DNA of 64,000 nucleotides from Anagrus nilaparvatae (GCA_022575985.1 JAKSXM010000263.1:10024001-10088000), one strand, 5' to 3'. Shown: positions 31,781 through 41,543, counted from the stretch's first letter. The notes: generated from the letters alone by a model not told the origin. A program made the numbers and translations.

Positions 31781-32355
31781 TTAACACAAGGAGTCGTTTG
31801 TATTAAGATGAAATACGCGCGTTGTCAAACAACTCGATGTTTTTAAATCAGAGCTTGAAGGACCTGCTTTCTGAATTATGGGACCTGCTTCCTGACTTAC
31901 GGGACCTGCTATAGTTACTGGACCTGCTTTACGTATTACTGGTCCTGCTTTCTGAATTACTGGATCCACTGCTGTACTAGAAAAAATTTTCAAAGGATTT
32001 ATTAAAATTTTATTACTGCCTTCAGAAGAAACTATAGTATTTTTATTGGCTCTCTCCTCCGGTTCATTGGCCGGTTTACTGATGCTTTGCTGAGGTTCTG
32101 AGGCCGTTCCACTGATGCTTTGCTGAGGTTCTGCTTTGTTGAGGTTCTGCGGCCGCTTCACTGATGCTCTGCTGAGGTTCTGCTAATGTTTTCCTGAGGT
32201 TCTGCTGAGGTTCTGCTGATATTTTCCTGAGGTTCTGCTAAGGTTCTGCTAATGTTTTGCTGAGGTTCCGCTGAGGTACTGCTAATATTCTGCCGAGATT
32301 CTGCCGAGATTTTGCTGAGGTTCTGCTAATTTTTTTCTGAGGTTCTGCTAATGCT
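31781..32355 (-). repeat. Minisatellite within the gypsy polyprotein (GAGGTTCTGCT and GGACCTGCT units)
   Basis: On the plus strand GAGGTTCTGCT-like units recur about 15 times (32065-32355), and GGACCTGCTTTCTGAATTA-like units about six times (31858-31972). In the coding frame they give SEPQQSIS and AGPVIQK repeats (frame 31781-32161). Confidence 0.7.
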
Positions 32356-32399
32356 CTGAGAAACTTTAACTAAAGGGTTTAATGGGAAACAAGACGTAC

Positions 32400-32990
32400 T
32401 ACTACTATCTTCTACTGCCTGAGTAAAAGGAAATGAATTTTTTTCAATTTCTAAACATCCTTCCTTAAAATTCAAATTTGCTTTAATTAAATTTAATTTA
32501 ACATAAGTTTAATTTAACATTATATTACCAGTAAAACCGTCCTGATCAATAGGAAAATTATTACTTACTATATGAAAAACAGATTTATAATCACCGAATT
32601 TTTAATATACATTTCCTAAAGTTTGAACGGTTGGATCAGTAATACCACTTAATCTAATTATAATGTTTCTATCTACATTTTAACAATTGGGCACCGCAAA
32701 ATTCTTAATTACACCCGAGTTGACTAAAAACAAATAAGGTTTTACCAGCGATTCATATACTATGCTAACCGTTGGCGCTTGGCTGCCCTTACTTTGTTAG
32801 ATGTGTATAAACTATTGGTTCATTGAACTCGGGGCACTTTGGCTCACGCCTGAAACCGATGTCCCGCTGTCGTTTCCCAACGCTTGTTCGCGTGCTGCTT
32901 TATTATTTAAATAAATTAATTTTCTGCAATCCTTTTTCATGTGACCCGGTTTTTTTACAATAAACGCAGATTATTTGCTTACGTCCTGAA
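32400..32990 (-). pseudogene. Gypsy second zinc knuckle and aspartic protease relic
   Basis: Near 32930-32975 a CX2CX4HX4C knuckle (CVYCKK....H....C) is split by one extra A. Downstream comes the protease: PYLFLVNSGVIKNF, where the usual catalytic Asp-Ser/Thr-Gly triad reads Asn-Ser-Gly. The family blocks GDYKSVFHIVSNNF and IDQDGFTGNIML follow. Two in-frame stops are present. Loss of the catalytic Asp shows the protease is dead. Confidence 0.65.
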
Positions 32991-33079
32991 AAACTGGCTG
33001 ACTGAGCTCTATTATTTTGGTTATTATTTACTGCGTTAACTTCATTTGCTTTTTTGTCGTGCTCGTTTAAAACTCTTTT

Positions 33080-34873
33080 AAAAATTTAATATGCCGTAGT
33101 TAAATGACCCCCACCGCAAATATCGCATTTTTCTACAACATTATTGTTATCTGAAACTAACCTAATATTTGCTGTTGCGGTTGCGTACGAGTTGCTTACA
33201 GCATATACTCCCACTTCTCTCTCTACTACAACAGCCTCTTTGATTGTATCAGCAAAGCTTGCACAAGGTATTAACCGCACCCTTATTTCTGGTTTCATTC
33301 CTCGTAGCAAATTTTTCAACAAAACGCGATCTAAACCTATCTCAGTTTCCTTAAAATTTACATTTGTGTCATTTATTGCTGCTTTTAAAATATTCCGACC
33401 TAAAATTTTGACTATATTCGAATGTAAAACAGTATCTTCGCTTGCTTTTTGTCTAATTTGCGCTAGTTCGCCATATAGCTCATGAACTGTTTTCAAATTC
33501 CCAAACATGAACTCGAAAAAACTTGTAACCTCCTGCATGTTTCCGAAAACCCTCTCTCCCATAGCCTCGGCTGCCACCCCCGATATCCTAGTTGCTATTA
33601 ATTTTGCAAGTTGAGACTCAAACTCTGGGGGAATGGATTTACGAGCTAAACTACATTCTCGTAAAAAATTTGACAGCTCATTTCTGTTTCCATCAAACTT
33701 TGGGATATAATTGACAACGCCCTAATTTTTGTCAATTCATAATTTCTTTTAAAAATCGAACTCGGATCGGGTTCTAAAACTGTGTTTCTATTCTGTAACG
33801 GGATTCCTATATCATTTAGAAAGTTTTCATGGTGTTGGTTATCTATGCATGAGAGGGTCCTTGGGCTTTGTTGGTTTCCCCCTCCCTCCATCTTTAAAGC
33901 CGGTGATAGACTACTTTCACCAGGTAAGGTGTGGTACATCGTCGAAGGCCAGACATCATTTCCTCGATGATGTGTTAGATTTTGTGTACTTTACCATAAT
34001 TAACACTTTCACTATCATACAAATTATAATTTTGAGGAGTATTTTGGTTAACATGCAAACTATTTTTAAGAATTTCATCATTTAGATTAAAACCTAAGGC
34101 TTTCGTATTTCCCGAAGTTAAAATCTTTCAGTTTCAAAATCTTTTCTGAGGCTTTTTTCAACATTTAATGTGTCCGTCATCTTAACTGTTTCATGCAAAC
34201 TTAAGGCCGTTATTATATGCTCCGGACATAAACCTTTTTGGTTTAACTCGTTTAACACTAAACAAATTTCAGGATCTTGCATAGATTTTTCCAATAGTTC
34301 CTTATTTTCTACAGAATATTTTAATTTGTTATACAACTTTTTGAATTCATTTGGGATCGAATTACCACTAAACGATTGCATTTTTTCATAAATATATGTA
34401 ATGTAATCATAAGTTGTAGAGCACAATTTACCTGAATCTACTTTTATAAGGTTTTCAAGAATTTCAGTTACTCTGAAATCTGTATAAATTGAATGTTGAG
34501 TAACTTCTTCTGATTTTGCTTATATTTTGCTTATATCTGCTAAAACTGGTGGCTCTATTTTTGCATCTTTTAATTTTTTAAACAATTCTACGAAAAATTT
34601 ATCTTTAAATAATACATTCATTTTTGGTATTGGAATAAAATGTGCCAGATCCTTAATAAAATTACGCGCCTCCTCGTCAAGTTTCTCTTTTAACACTTTT
34701 GTGTTTTCTTCATAATAATTTTGATACGCTCCTAAAACTACTTTTATATCTAAATCGCTTGATATTTAAAATTTACCTTTTACGTGCTCTTTTAAAATTT
34801 CGAACGTTTTTATTACTAATGGGTCTTTAGCTAAAATTTGCTTTTTTAAGTAAGAAATTTTAGTAATAGCCAT
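33080..34873 (-). pseudogene. Gypsy Gag, fragmented
   Basis: Starts MAITKISYLKKQILAKD at about 34873. The reading passes several stops (near 34765 and 34520) through helical segments (34426-34118) and a break near 34120-33940. The capsid-like part follows (33939-33646 and 33577-33086), ending in the knuckle CDICGGGHLTTAY, where the last zinc ligand is Tyr. Gag builds the particle; this copy is spread over several frames and could not be made as one protein. Confidence 0.7.
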
Positions 34874-34879
34874 TTTTTT

Positions 34880-35332
34880 TATTTTTTTTTTTTATAAACG
34901 AAGAATAATTTAAAAAAGATTAACTCAAGAGTCCGAAAAATAATTCTTTGTAAAAAAATTAATTTTTTATTGATTTAGCTTTGATAAAAAAATTAAATTT
35001 ATTCAACAAAAAATAAATTTTAACTGATAAAATTAAATTAATTTTTAATCGTTACTAAATTAACCCAAGAATAAAAATTAATTTTTACTAATAAAAAAAA
35101 AATTGATAAGAAAATTAAAATTACGCAATAAATATCTATTTAAAAAAAAAAAATTTTAGCAGATAAAATTAAATTAATTTTATCATATGCTTCACTTTTA
35201 ATTTAAAAAAAATGACTAGTATTTTTTCAAAATATTAAAATACTTAAAAAAAAAAAAATTTATTAATTTTTTAACGGAAAATAAAGTTTATCAATTTTTA
35301 TACTTTGTATATTTTTAAGCTGAACCAAATAT
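34880..35332 (-). other. Leader of the second gypsy element
   Basis: Very A/T-rich untranslated sequence between the primer-binding site and the Gag start; runs of AAAAATTAATTTTT-like words, no ORF. Confidence 0.55.
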
Positions 35333-35350
35333 CGCGGACGAGCCCTCAAA
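35333..35350 (-). promoter_or_regulatory. Primer-binding site resembling tRNA-Pro type
   Basis: On the minus strand TGAGGGCTCGTCCGCGAT differs at two positions from the well-known Pro-type primer site TGGGGGCTCGTCCGGGAT. It lies 2-3 bases after the TGT..ACA type LTR end (ACGTAACA at 35353-35360). Confidence 0.6.
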
Positions 35351-35352
35351 CT

Positions 35353-35900
35353 TGTTACGTCTAAGGTGGTATTACGTTATTAACTGAATGAATTTACTAA
35401 TTTACTGAATTAAAACTTGCATACATATGGACGTAACACAAAATGCGAATTGATTAGACCTTTTAGCCTTGCGTCTTATGCAGATACTAAACGGTGGGAA
35501 AGGACTTGGTTCAGATATAAAATTACACAAGTAAATATAATAACTTATTTATTAAAGATTCTAATAGTTGTTAGTTGGTTAATGATGTATAAATAATGCT
35601 TACAATACTTAATTGAATAAACCTAGATGAATTCCAAAACTGCCAAAGTCCAACTTGGAAGGATAAATGCGCACCAAACTCTAAACCACTGGTATCGTGA
35701 ACGGAAACTAGCCGCGAACTTGCTAACAGATTCGAGAGAGCGAATCTTTGGATTGTACCTCTATATATAGTGATAAGTGCTTTTTGCCTAGTCACCAAAT
35801 CTATTACTAATTTTAATTATGGGGGAAGTTCTACGTCAAGGTCTCATGTATATGGGCCAACGCCCGATGAGCTGATAAGCTAGCAAATATAATTATATAT
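35353..35900 (-). repeat. Probable 5' LTR of the second gypsy element (outer end uncertain)
   Basis: The inner end is ACGTAACA next to the primer site. A TATA-like box (CACTATATATAGAGG on the minus strand, about 35759-35773) would drive transcription toward Gag. The outer end could not be fixed because no partner LTR was found. Confidence 0.4.
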
Positions 35901-35942
35901 TTATATATCTACCTATAATATAAATATATAATATAAATATAT

Positions 35943-36042
35943 ATGATCACTATTTGATTATCACGTGATCACTATATGGTTATCACGTGATCACCACGTG
36001 AATATCACGTGATAACTACGTGTTTATCACGTGATCACCACT
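35943..36042. repeat. E-box array (TATCACGTGATCAC units)
   Basis: Four TCACGTGA palindromes and further CACGTG cores in about 100 bp (near 35960, 35982, 35995, 36005 and 36027), in repeats of about 22 bp. CACGTG is the core for bHLH-zip factors. Whether it is bound is unknown. Confidence 0.75.
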
Positions 36043-36047
36043 TATAA

Positions 36048-36480
36048 TAACGGTTGCTATAGAAACAGTAACCATAGTAACAGGTGTTATGAGACTGGTA
36101 ACCATGGCAACGGTTGCTATGGAAACGGTAATAACGGTTGCTATGGAGTCGGTAACCATGCTAACGGTTGTTATTGAAATTGTAACCATAGCAACGGTTG
36201 CTATAGAAACAGTAACTATGGTAACAGGTGTTATGGGAATGGTAACCATATCAACGGTTGCTATGGAGACGGTAATAATGGTTGCTATGGAGACGGTAAC
36301 CATGCTAACGGTTGTTATAGAAATTGTAACCATAGCAACGGTTGCTATGGAAACAGTAACCATGGAAACGGTTGTTATGGAATTTGTAACCATAGCAACG
36401 GTTGCTATGGAAACGGTTGTTATGGAAATAGTAACCATAAAAACGATTGCTACTGAAACGGTCGCTATGGATTACTACTC
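36048..36480. repeat. X-box-like (RFX-site) minisatellite
   Basis: About 430 bp of alternating GGTTGCTATGGAAACG and GTAACCATAGCAAC units (combined period about 36 bp). Five units match the RFX X-box consensus GTNRCC-N2-RGYAAC exactly: 36068, 36098, 36182, 36326 and 36386. The array has no stops in one frame on each strand, producing artefact reading frames of about 130-140 codons. Functional binding is untested. Confidence 0.85.
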
Positions 36481-36598
36481 GTAGTAACGGTTTCTAAGTT
36501 AAACAGTTCATACGTATGAATAACATTTCAGACGTATAGATATTTTTTATTTTTTTTTTTAATTTTTTATTGTATTATATATATTTTCATTTCTAAAG

Positions 36599-36720
36599 AA
36601 CATGGATTTTCTTATAAAAAATCAATATTATTTAGTTTTAATGTTATTGAGTGTTTGCAAAATATAAAAAGATGTATAGCTTTAGATGATGTCTGTGATA
36701 AATTTTATGTTATAATACAG
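36599..36720 (+). pseudogene. RPA-like OB-fold exon fragment
   Basis: An open stretch after an AAAG acceptor-like site encodes HGFSYKKSILFSFNVIE, then KRCIALDDVCDKFYVIIQ, ending at CAG|GTATAG. The VCDKFYxIIQ block resembles the end of the first DNA-binding domain of RPA large subunit (pattern DKFYxxxQxGxVYYIS). It lies inside the Helitron-like element, where an RPA-type gene is expected. It is short and no longer linked to a full gene. Confidence 0.4.
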
Positions 36721-36830
36721 GTATAGCACACACAAAAAAAAGGAACTATAAATATCATTAAGATTTTTTTTTTTATATATAAGTAATTAATTAAACTACT
36801 AAATTATTTCGAATTTAATTAAAGATAAAG

Positions 36831-37080
36831 GTAAATTTGGATAGAAGTAGTGGTAAAAAACCTGAAATATTAATAACAGATGAAACAAAAGCCAATGTAA
36901 ATATTAATAATATTTAACTTTTTTAAAGTTAATGTATAATTTATAATGTTTTTTATTGAGGGTAAAATTGTATTTTGGGTTTCAACCGCAGAAAGTATAA
37001 AAATAGAAACTGAAGATCAAATATTAATAAAACAAGGTGTAATTAAAAATTACAATGGTGATCAATATTATAAATTATAA
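36831..37080 (+). pseudogene. RPA-like second fragment and terminal exon
   Basis: Two pieces. 36840-36914 encodes DRSSGKKPEILITDETKANV and is followed by TAA. 36946-37080 encodes a 44-residue end with GKIVFWVSTAES and ILIKQGVIKNYNGDQYYKL, then TAA. The two resemble the strand order of RPA DNA-binding domain B (ITDET block, then KG.I..YNG block). Linking them would need splicing or a repaired gap between 36914 and 36946. They probably derive from the Helitron's RPA gene. Confidence 0.4.
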
Positions 37081-37206
37081 AAATTTATTCAAAATTTGAA
37101 GTAAAAAACAATAAAATTAAAAATTTTTTTAATTAAAAGAATATAAATAAATTTTTTTATTTTACAATTTAATTTTTAATGCGTCGCGCGACCCATAAAT
37201 GCCTAC

Positions 37207-37241
37207 TCCTCACGCGCGAAGCGCGTGAGGATAGTCCTAGT
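37207..37241 (+). other. Helitron-type 3' terminus
   Basis: 11-bp hairpin TCCTCACGCGC/GCGCGTGAGGA with GAA loop, then TAGTC and CTAG-T. Preceded at about 37180-37192 by another GC palindrome (GTCGCGCGAC). Confidence 0.55.
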
Positions 37242-37410
37242 ATATTATAATTATATATTAGCAGATATAATTATATATTTGCTCAGGTGTCAATTTAATT
37301 ATGCTTAGTATATTTTTACCAAGTCATGCTTGATATTAAGCAACTATTGACTTTTGATTGTTACTATAATAATAACCCTTTTGTTTAGGGTCATTTTGAC
37401 CTGACGTTAC
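37242..37410. other. AT-rich flank of the Helitron-like element
   Basis: Contains TATAATTATATAT palindromes like those at 35885-35905 on the other side of the element, as expected if one AT-rich site was split. No gene. Confidence 0.4.
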
Positions 37411-37692
37411 ACATGCTTTGCGAATATATCTATGTAACATTTGTGTTAGGTATATGTTCTTGATTTTATTTGAAGGGTTGATAATGATTCTGATAAGAAT
37501 AATAAAAATAATTAAAATTAAAACAATAAAATTATCTTGAAAATATAAAAAACTTCTTGAACACGAGCACCACGTGAAGATCAAAAGAAATCATTATACC
37601 AGAACTAAATTCGCGGCGCTGCAGAGATGGATAATTTGAAACAACAAAACTTACTAACACAAATGTACATATAGATATATTCGCAAAGCATG
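37411..37692. repeat. Inverted repeat with 41-bp arms
   Basis: 37411-37451 (CATGCTTTGCGAATATATCT ... TTTGTGTTAGG) and 37652-37692 (the inverse) match at about 37 of 40 positions around a 200-bp spacer. The spacer carries a minus-strand frame with a strongly hydrophobic segment (near 37480-37540), which has no ATG start and no homology that I recognise. Confidence 0.6.
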
Positions 37693-37938
37693 GCAAATAG
37701 TATTAAAGTTTTTTTTGTTTTAATTTTAATATTAATATACCTAAATACTTTTATGATAAAATGTTATTTCAAGAACCGCAGCATTCTTCATAAAACAATT
37801 GTAACCCCTCAGAGGGAGAAATTTTTATTTCACATTTTCATTATAATTTGATAAACAACAGTTACATTTGAAGCATATTATCAAATAAATATGTATATAA
37901 AAAAATATATACATAAACAGTATATATACATATATACT

Positions 37939-38313
37939 ATGTTTAAAACCTTATTCAAACGTCTCAAGCAACGTTATTTCAGACGTCTTTTAAGCTGTTG
38001 TTTCCGTCGATACTGTAGGGAAGCGAGTAATAATGAAATCGAAAGGCAAAATGGATTACAACAAGAAATGGTCAATTTCGAAGAAGGACTAGGCGATGGT
38101 GATCGAAATGATTTGCAAATTAGAGTAGGCCTTGAAGAAGGCAATTTGAATGGAAGATTAGGTGATGGTGATAATGGCTTAAATAATAGATCTGAAATTG
38201 TAGTTAACAGAGTACCTCCAGGAGGAGATAATTTTTTGCATGTGAACGATCCTATTATAAGGCAAAGAATTGAAAATCAGATTCGAGATATTATTCAAGA
38301 AGATATGGACTAA
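37939..38313 (+). CDS. Orphan small protein: basic Cys-containing N-terminus, acidic repeat middle
   Basis: An intact 124-codon frame from ATG 37939 to TAA 38313; an upstream in-frame ATG at 37891 lies in low-complexity TATA repeats and is less likely. Residues 1-28 are strongly basic and hydrophobic (MFKTLFKRLKQRYFRRLL then CCFRRYC) and could form an amphipathic, membrane- or nucleic-acid-binding helix with possible lipidation at the CC pair. The middle is acidic, with a degenerate duplication (GLGDGDRNDL and RLGDGDNGLN). The end (IIRQRIENQIRDIIQEDMD) is predicted helical. It does not resemble any transposon protein I know. TATA-like motifs lie at 37890-37935. No AATAAA was seen soon after. 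It is the best candidate for a non-transposon gene in this part, but expression is unknown. Confidence 0.5.
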   Translation: MFKTLFKRLKQRYFRRLLSCCFRRYCREASNNEIERQNGLQQEMVNFEEGLGDGDRNDLQIRVGLEEGNLNGRLGDGDNGLNNRSEIVVNRVPPGGDNFLHVNDPIIRQRIENQIRDIIQEDMD

Positions 38314-38519
38314 GAACAAAACGCGCATTATAGAGAAGGTTTTACATTAATTATTATTATTATTTTTACAGATTTTTTAGCAATTATACTGAAACTCATT
38401 TTTGTTTGACCAATTGTATTAAGTCGTTAACAATACTAAGTATTTGTTGAACATGACGCCGAATTTTGAGTAGAAGAGCTCCAAAATAATTGCTAATTTC
38501 GCTAAAATAATCGTGTTTT
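38314..38519. other. Short non-coding stretch after the orphan ORF
   Basis: AT-rich; possible 3' UTR of the orphan gene. Nothing else is recognised. Confidence 0.35.
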
Positions 38520-39554
38520 TTAACATGGAACATGTTCATTTTAGCCGGAAAATTAACGTTTTTAGGAGGAGGGTGAAATGGACTTAGAATTTTTTCGATT
38601 TAGGGACTTAGAATAATTTGAAGTTGGAGTCACGGCCTGATTAGATTTTCAGTGTAGTATTTCTTAAAAGTACGGTATGGATGCCATTTTTTCATCTGTA
38701 ACCCAATGATGTAAACGGACCATTTCTCACAGTCCCATCAACTTAATTTTAAGAAAAATAAAAATATAAAATTAGAAAAATGATAAATGAAAAATTTTGC
38801 AGATGCAGATGCGATAACTTACCCTTTTCACGAAAAAATTTTCTAAAACAATATAATACGTAATCTGCAGAATTTTTCATAGATCATTATTCTATTATTT
38901 TTTTTAAAATTAAAATTAAGCTGATGGAACGGTGAGAAAAATTACAGTCCTCTGATTCGTTAATATAATTGTGTTAATTATACATTTTAATGTTCCCGAA
39001 TTAATTATTTAATCTATAAAAAAATTTACTAAAAATAAATAATTTAAAAATACTAAAATTTATTTTAATTATTTGTTAAATTGTTATTTATTTCAGTAAT
39101 TGTAAATTGCTTTAAATTTAAAAAAATGTCTTTCTTTAAATCTTACTTTAAAAACTTATAACCGGTTTCTGTAAACGCAAACCGAGTGTATAGAACATGT
39201 TAAATGACAACCGAAGGCTATGGATATAATGCAAATGTTACGCAATTTTACAATAAAATTCGCCCTATTTATAGTTTATAATTTGTATAAATCACCATTA
39301 CAGTAGAGGATTTATCGAGGGGGAGCGAAGGAGCGATCGCCCCCTCTAGAGCCAAAATTTTGTATGTTTTTTAGAAATTTTTTGAAAATTTTATACGGTT
39401 TTTAGACCTATTTTTTAGAAATTCACCCCTCCCCTCCCCTAGAGGTGCTTCAAGATACTTATCCATCCCTGCAATATTATTATATGTTAAGATTCTATTA
39501 AACTATTTTCAGATTTCAAGGGAACCTCCTCGCTATAAATACGTTCCATGTTAA
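38520..39554. mobile_element. TTAA-flanked non-autonomous element with CATGGAAC ends
   Basis: TTAA is present on both sides (38520-38523 and 39551-39554), directly next to inverted CATGGAAC/GTTCCATG ends. The left part carries the AACGTTTTTAGGAGG and GATTTAGGGACTTAGAATAA words shared with 29979-30211. A TTAA duplication is typical of piggyBac-type elements, but the end sequence is not the usual CCY start. No ORF of note inside. Confidence 0.6.
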
Positions 39555-39764
39555 AATGGACAGAGCCATCAAAATAAACAAAAAATTTCTATTATTTAAA
39601 AAAAAATTTTTTAAAATCATAATTATAAAAAGTTAATAAAATTTAATGTTGCGGTGTTATTAAAAGTTGTTTTTAAAGACTTCAGAAATAAAGAAATTTT
39701 CTGATAAATTAGAAAAATTTACAAATTTTTAACGTTTTTTTAAAAAATTAGCTGTTTTTGAAAA

Positions 39765-39895
39765 ATCATATAATTAATCATATAAATAATCATATAATTA
39801 TTTATATGATTATTGGAATTAATTAATCATATGATTAATTATATGATTATTCATATGATTATTTATATGATAAATTATATGATTAATTATATAAT
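39765..39895. repeat. ATCATATAATTA-type tandem repeat
   Basis: A run of 10-13-bp units (ATCATATAATTA, ATTATATGATTA) on both strands, a local AT palindromic minisatellite within otherwise featureless DNA (39555-40040). Confidence 0.7.
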
Positions 39896-40602
39896 TTTTT
39901 TTGCTTGAGTGGGAAAAAAAATTTTTTGGCGGGACGCTTTGTTGGCATTATTTTTCTGAAGCGAACTATCATAGGCAGTTTGAGATGTGACCTTTTTTTT
40001 GACACTATGCCCCGGATTAAATGACGAGAAATTAAATTATCCCTTTCATACTAATACAGAAAAGAAAGTAAATTTTTTTGTAAAATGAAGGACTAATTAG
40101 AGGCAACTTAGATAAACTTAAAATTTTTTGGAATTTGCCAAGAAAGGTGACAAGTATCCGAGTATATAAAGTTTGTTTACTGGGCAAAGCTCCAACACGC
40201 TGTAAAATTTAGCCAAACTGTTTTTTTGGCCCAAAAGTAATAAATATTTAATATCTCATTCAGGCAATATTAAATGAATTATCGTGAAAATAGGTACCGG
40301 TGGGTTTTTTGGGTCACTGATTACCATTTTAATTTGAGAAATTTCTGAAACATCCTGTAAACCGTAAAAACTACCCTTTTTTAGGGGTTCTTAAAAAATA
40401 TTTTGGAAGTAAAGCTAAGATTATCAAATTTTTCAGAAAAATTAATAAAGATTTTTTTAAAAATATTTTTCCGTTTATTTACTATTATGAAACTAATCAA
40501 CCCCCTCCACTCCCGGGGGTTGAAAACTACCCCTAAATTTTAAAAAATGAAAAAAAAGTTATTAAAATTAAATTAAAAGACGTGTGTTGTATATTATATA
40601 TA

Positions 40603-41543
40603 GGTGGTTTTCACTGTAACTATATATTTTTTTATTGTTTACGGCACAACACTATTTATATTTTTTTTTTAATTTTTTTTGTATTTTAATGTTTATCAAT
40701 GTCCAAAAACCTAAAATTTTCAGTGGTACTGCTACAAATGTAAAAGTAAATTCTACGTGTTATTCTTATGGGATTCTTTTATTTATGCAGACGGTGGCGT
40801 CATGGACGGTTGCTACATTTTGAATGTATTATTGAAATAAATTTGTATTGAAGCCATCAAATTTTCTCAAACTCTGGGTATCTTATTTTTCCATCAAAAC
40901 ACATAACTGAACTGAACTGAGATATATTAAGTAATATATGACATACACTTGGAGAAAACGACATGGACGGTGGCGACATTTTTTTTTTGTAAAAGCGTTT
41001 TAAAAATTTAATAGGTATAATTTTCATAGTTAAAGCTTTCATATTTAAAATTTTAATTTTTCCGCGGTTCATATATGAGTAGTTAAGTAAGAAAAAAAAT
41101 ACAACAGTGCTTTCAAGTGCATAAATATAGAGTGTGCTCCCATAAAAGGTGGGAAGCTTAAAAATAGCTAAAATTGGGGGACAGACTTATATGTGACGAT
41201 AAGCTAAGAGAATTGCATGAAAATTTGTTTCGTTGAAAAAAATGAGTTTTTGGGACCTAAATACGTCATATGCATCCTACAGAAAAATTTAAGTTCAAAT
41301 TTTAAGCCGTTTGTTAATACTCAAAGTTTACAGTTAAGCAAAAGGACAGCAGATGGTGGCGACAATTTGAACACATATGCTCCAGAAAATTTTTTTATTA
41401 AGTTACCAATATATGCATAGTAGGTTGTAACTTTAAAAAAATATTATTTATGAACTTTTTAAAAGAAAAAAAAGTGTAAAAGAGCTTTAGTTTCGGATAT
41501 AAATGGAGGGGACACTATGTATACCGTTCCCGCGAAAACCACC
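40603..41543. mobile_element. TIR element with GGTGGTTTTC ends
   Basis: Ends GGTGGTTTTC (40603-40612) and GAAAACCACC (41534-41543), both inside TATA-rich flanks. The interior repeats the word GGTGGCGACA or similar (near 40793, 40970, 41353; GGACGGTGGCG) in an AT-rich background. No transposase ORF. Confidence 0.5.

Larger units (their letters stand above)
29520..35900 (-). mobile_element. Decayed errantivirus-like Ty3/gypsy element
   Basis: On the minus strand the order is leader with tRNA-Pro-like primer site (35333-35350), Gag (34873-33080), second zinc knuckle and protease (32990-32400), repeat-rich linker (32355-31781), a coiled region (31639-31109), RT (31104-30212) and integrase C-terminus (29978-29520). 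Between RT and integrase most of RNase H and integrase is lost, and a TTAA-type repeat sits there. Numerous stops and frameshifts. Only one LTR (35353 upward) was recognised. Confidence 0.75.
35908..37240 (+). mobile_element. Helitron/Helentron-like element (putative)
   Basis: The right end has an 11-bp perfect hairpin (37207-37217 with 37221-37231, GAA loop), nine bases after the last TA-poor segment, and then CTAG followed by T (37237-37241). This is the CTRR-T end of Helitrons inserted between A and T. A candidate left end is A|TC at 35907-35909. Inside are regulatory-site-like arrays and RPA-like exons, and animal Helitrons often carry an RPA-type gene. No Rep/helicase is present, so it would be non-autonomous. 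The left border is a guess. Confidence 0.5.

Noticed and set aside
36016..36484. Two overlapping ORFs of about 130-140 codons on opposite strands with Met/Val/Thr/Ile repeats
   Set aside because: They are by-products of the X-box minisatellite, whose unit lacks stops in some frames on both strands.
37336..37584. 82-codon minus-strand frame with a membrane-like segment
   Set aside because: It has no ATG start (TTG only), lies in the spacer of an inverted repeat and has no recognised family.
39300..39440. GC-rich palindromic GAGCGATCGCCCCC block as an attachment site
   Set aside because: Only one copy was seen and there is no recombinase nearby.
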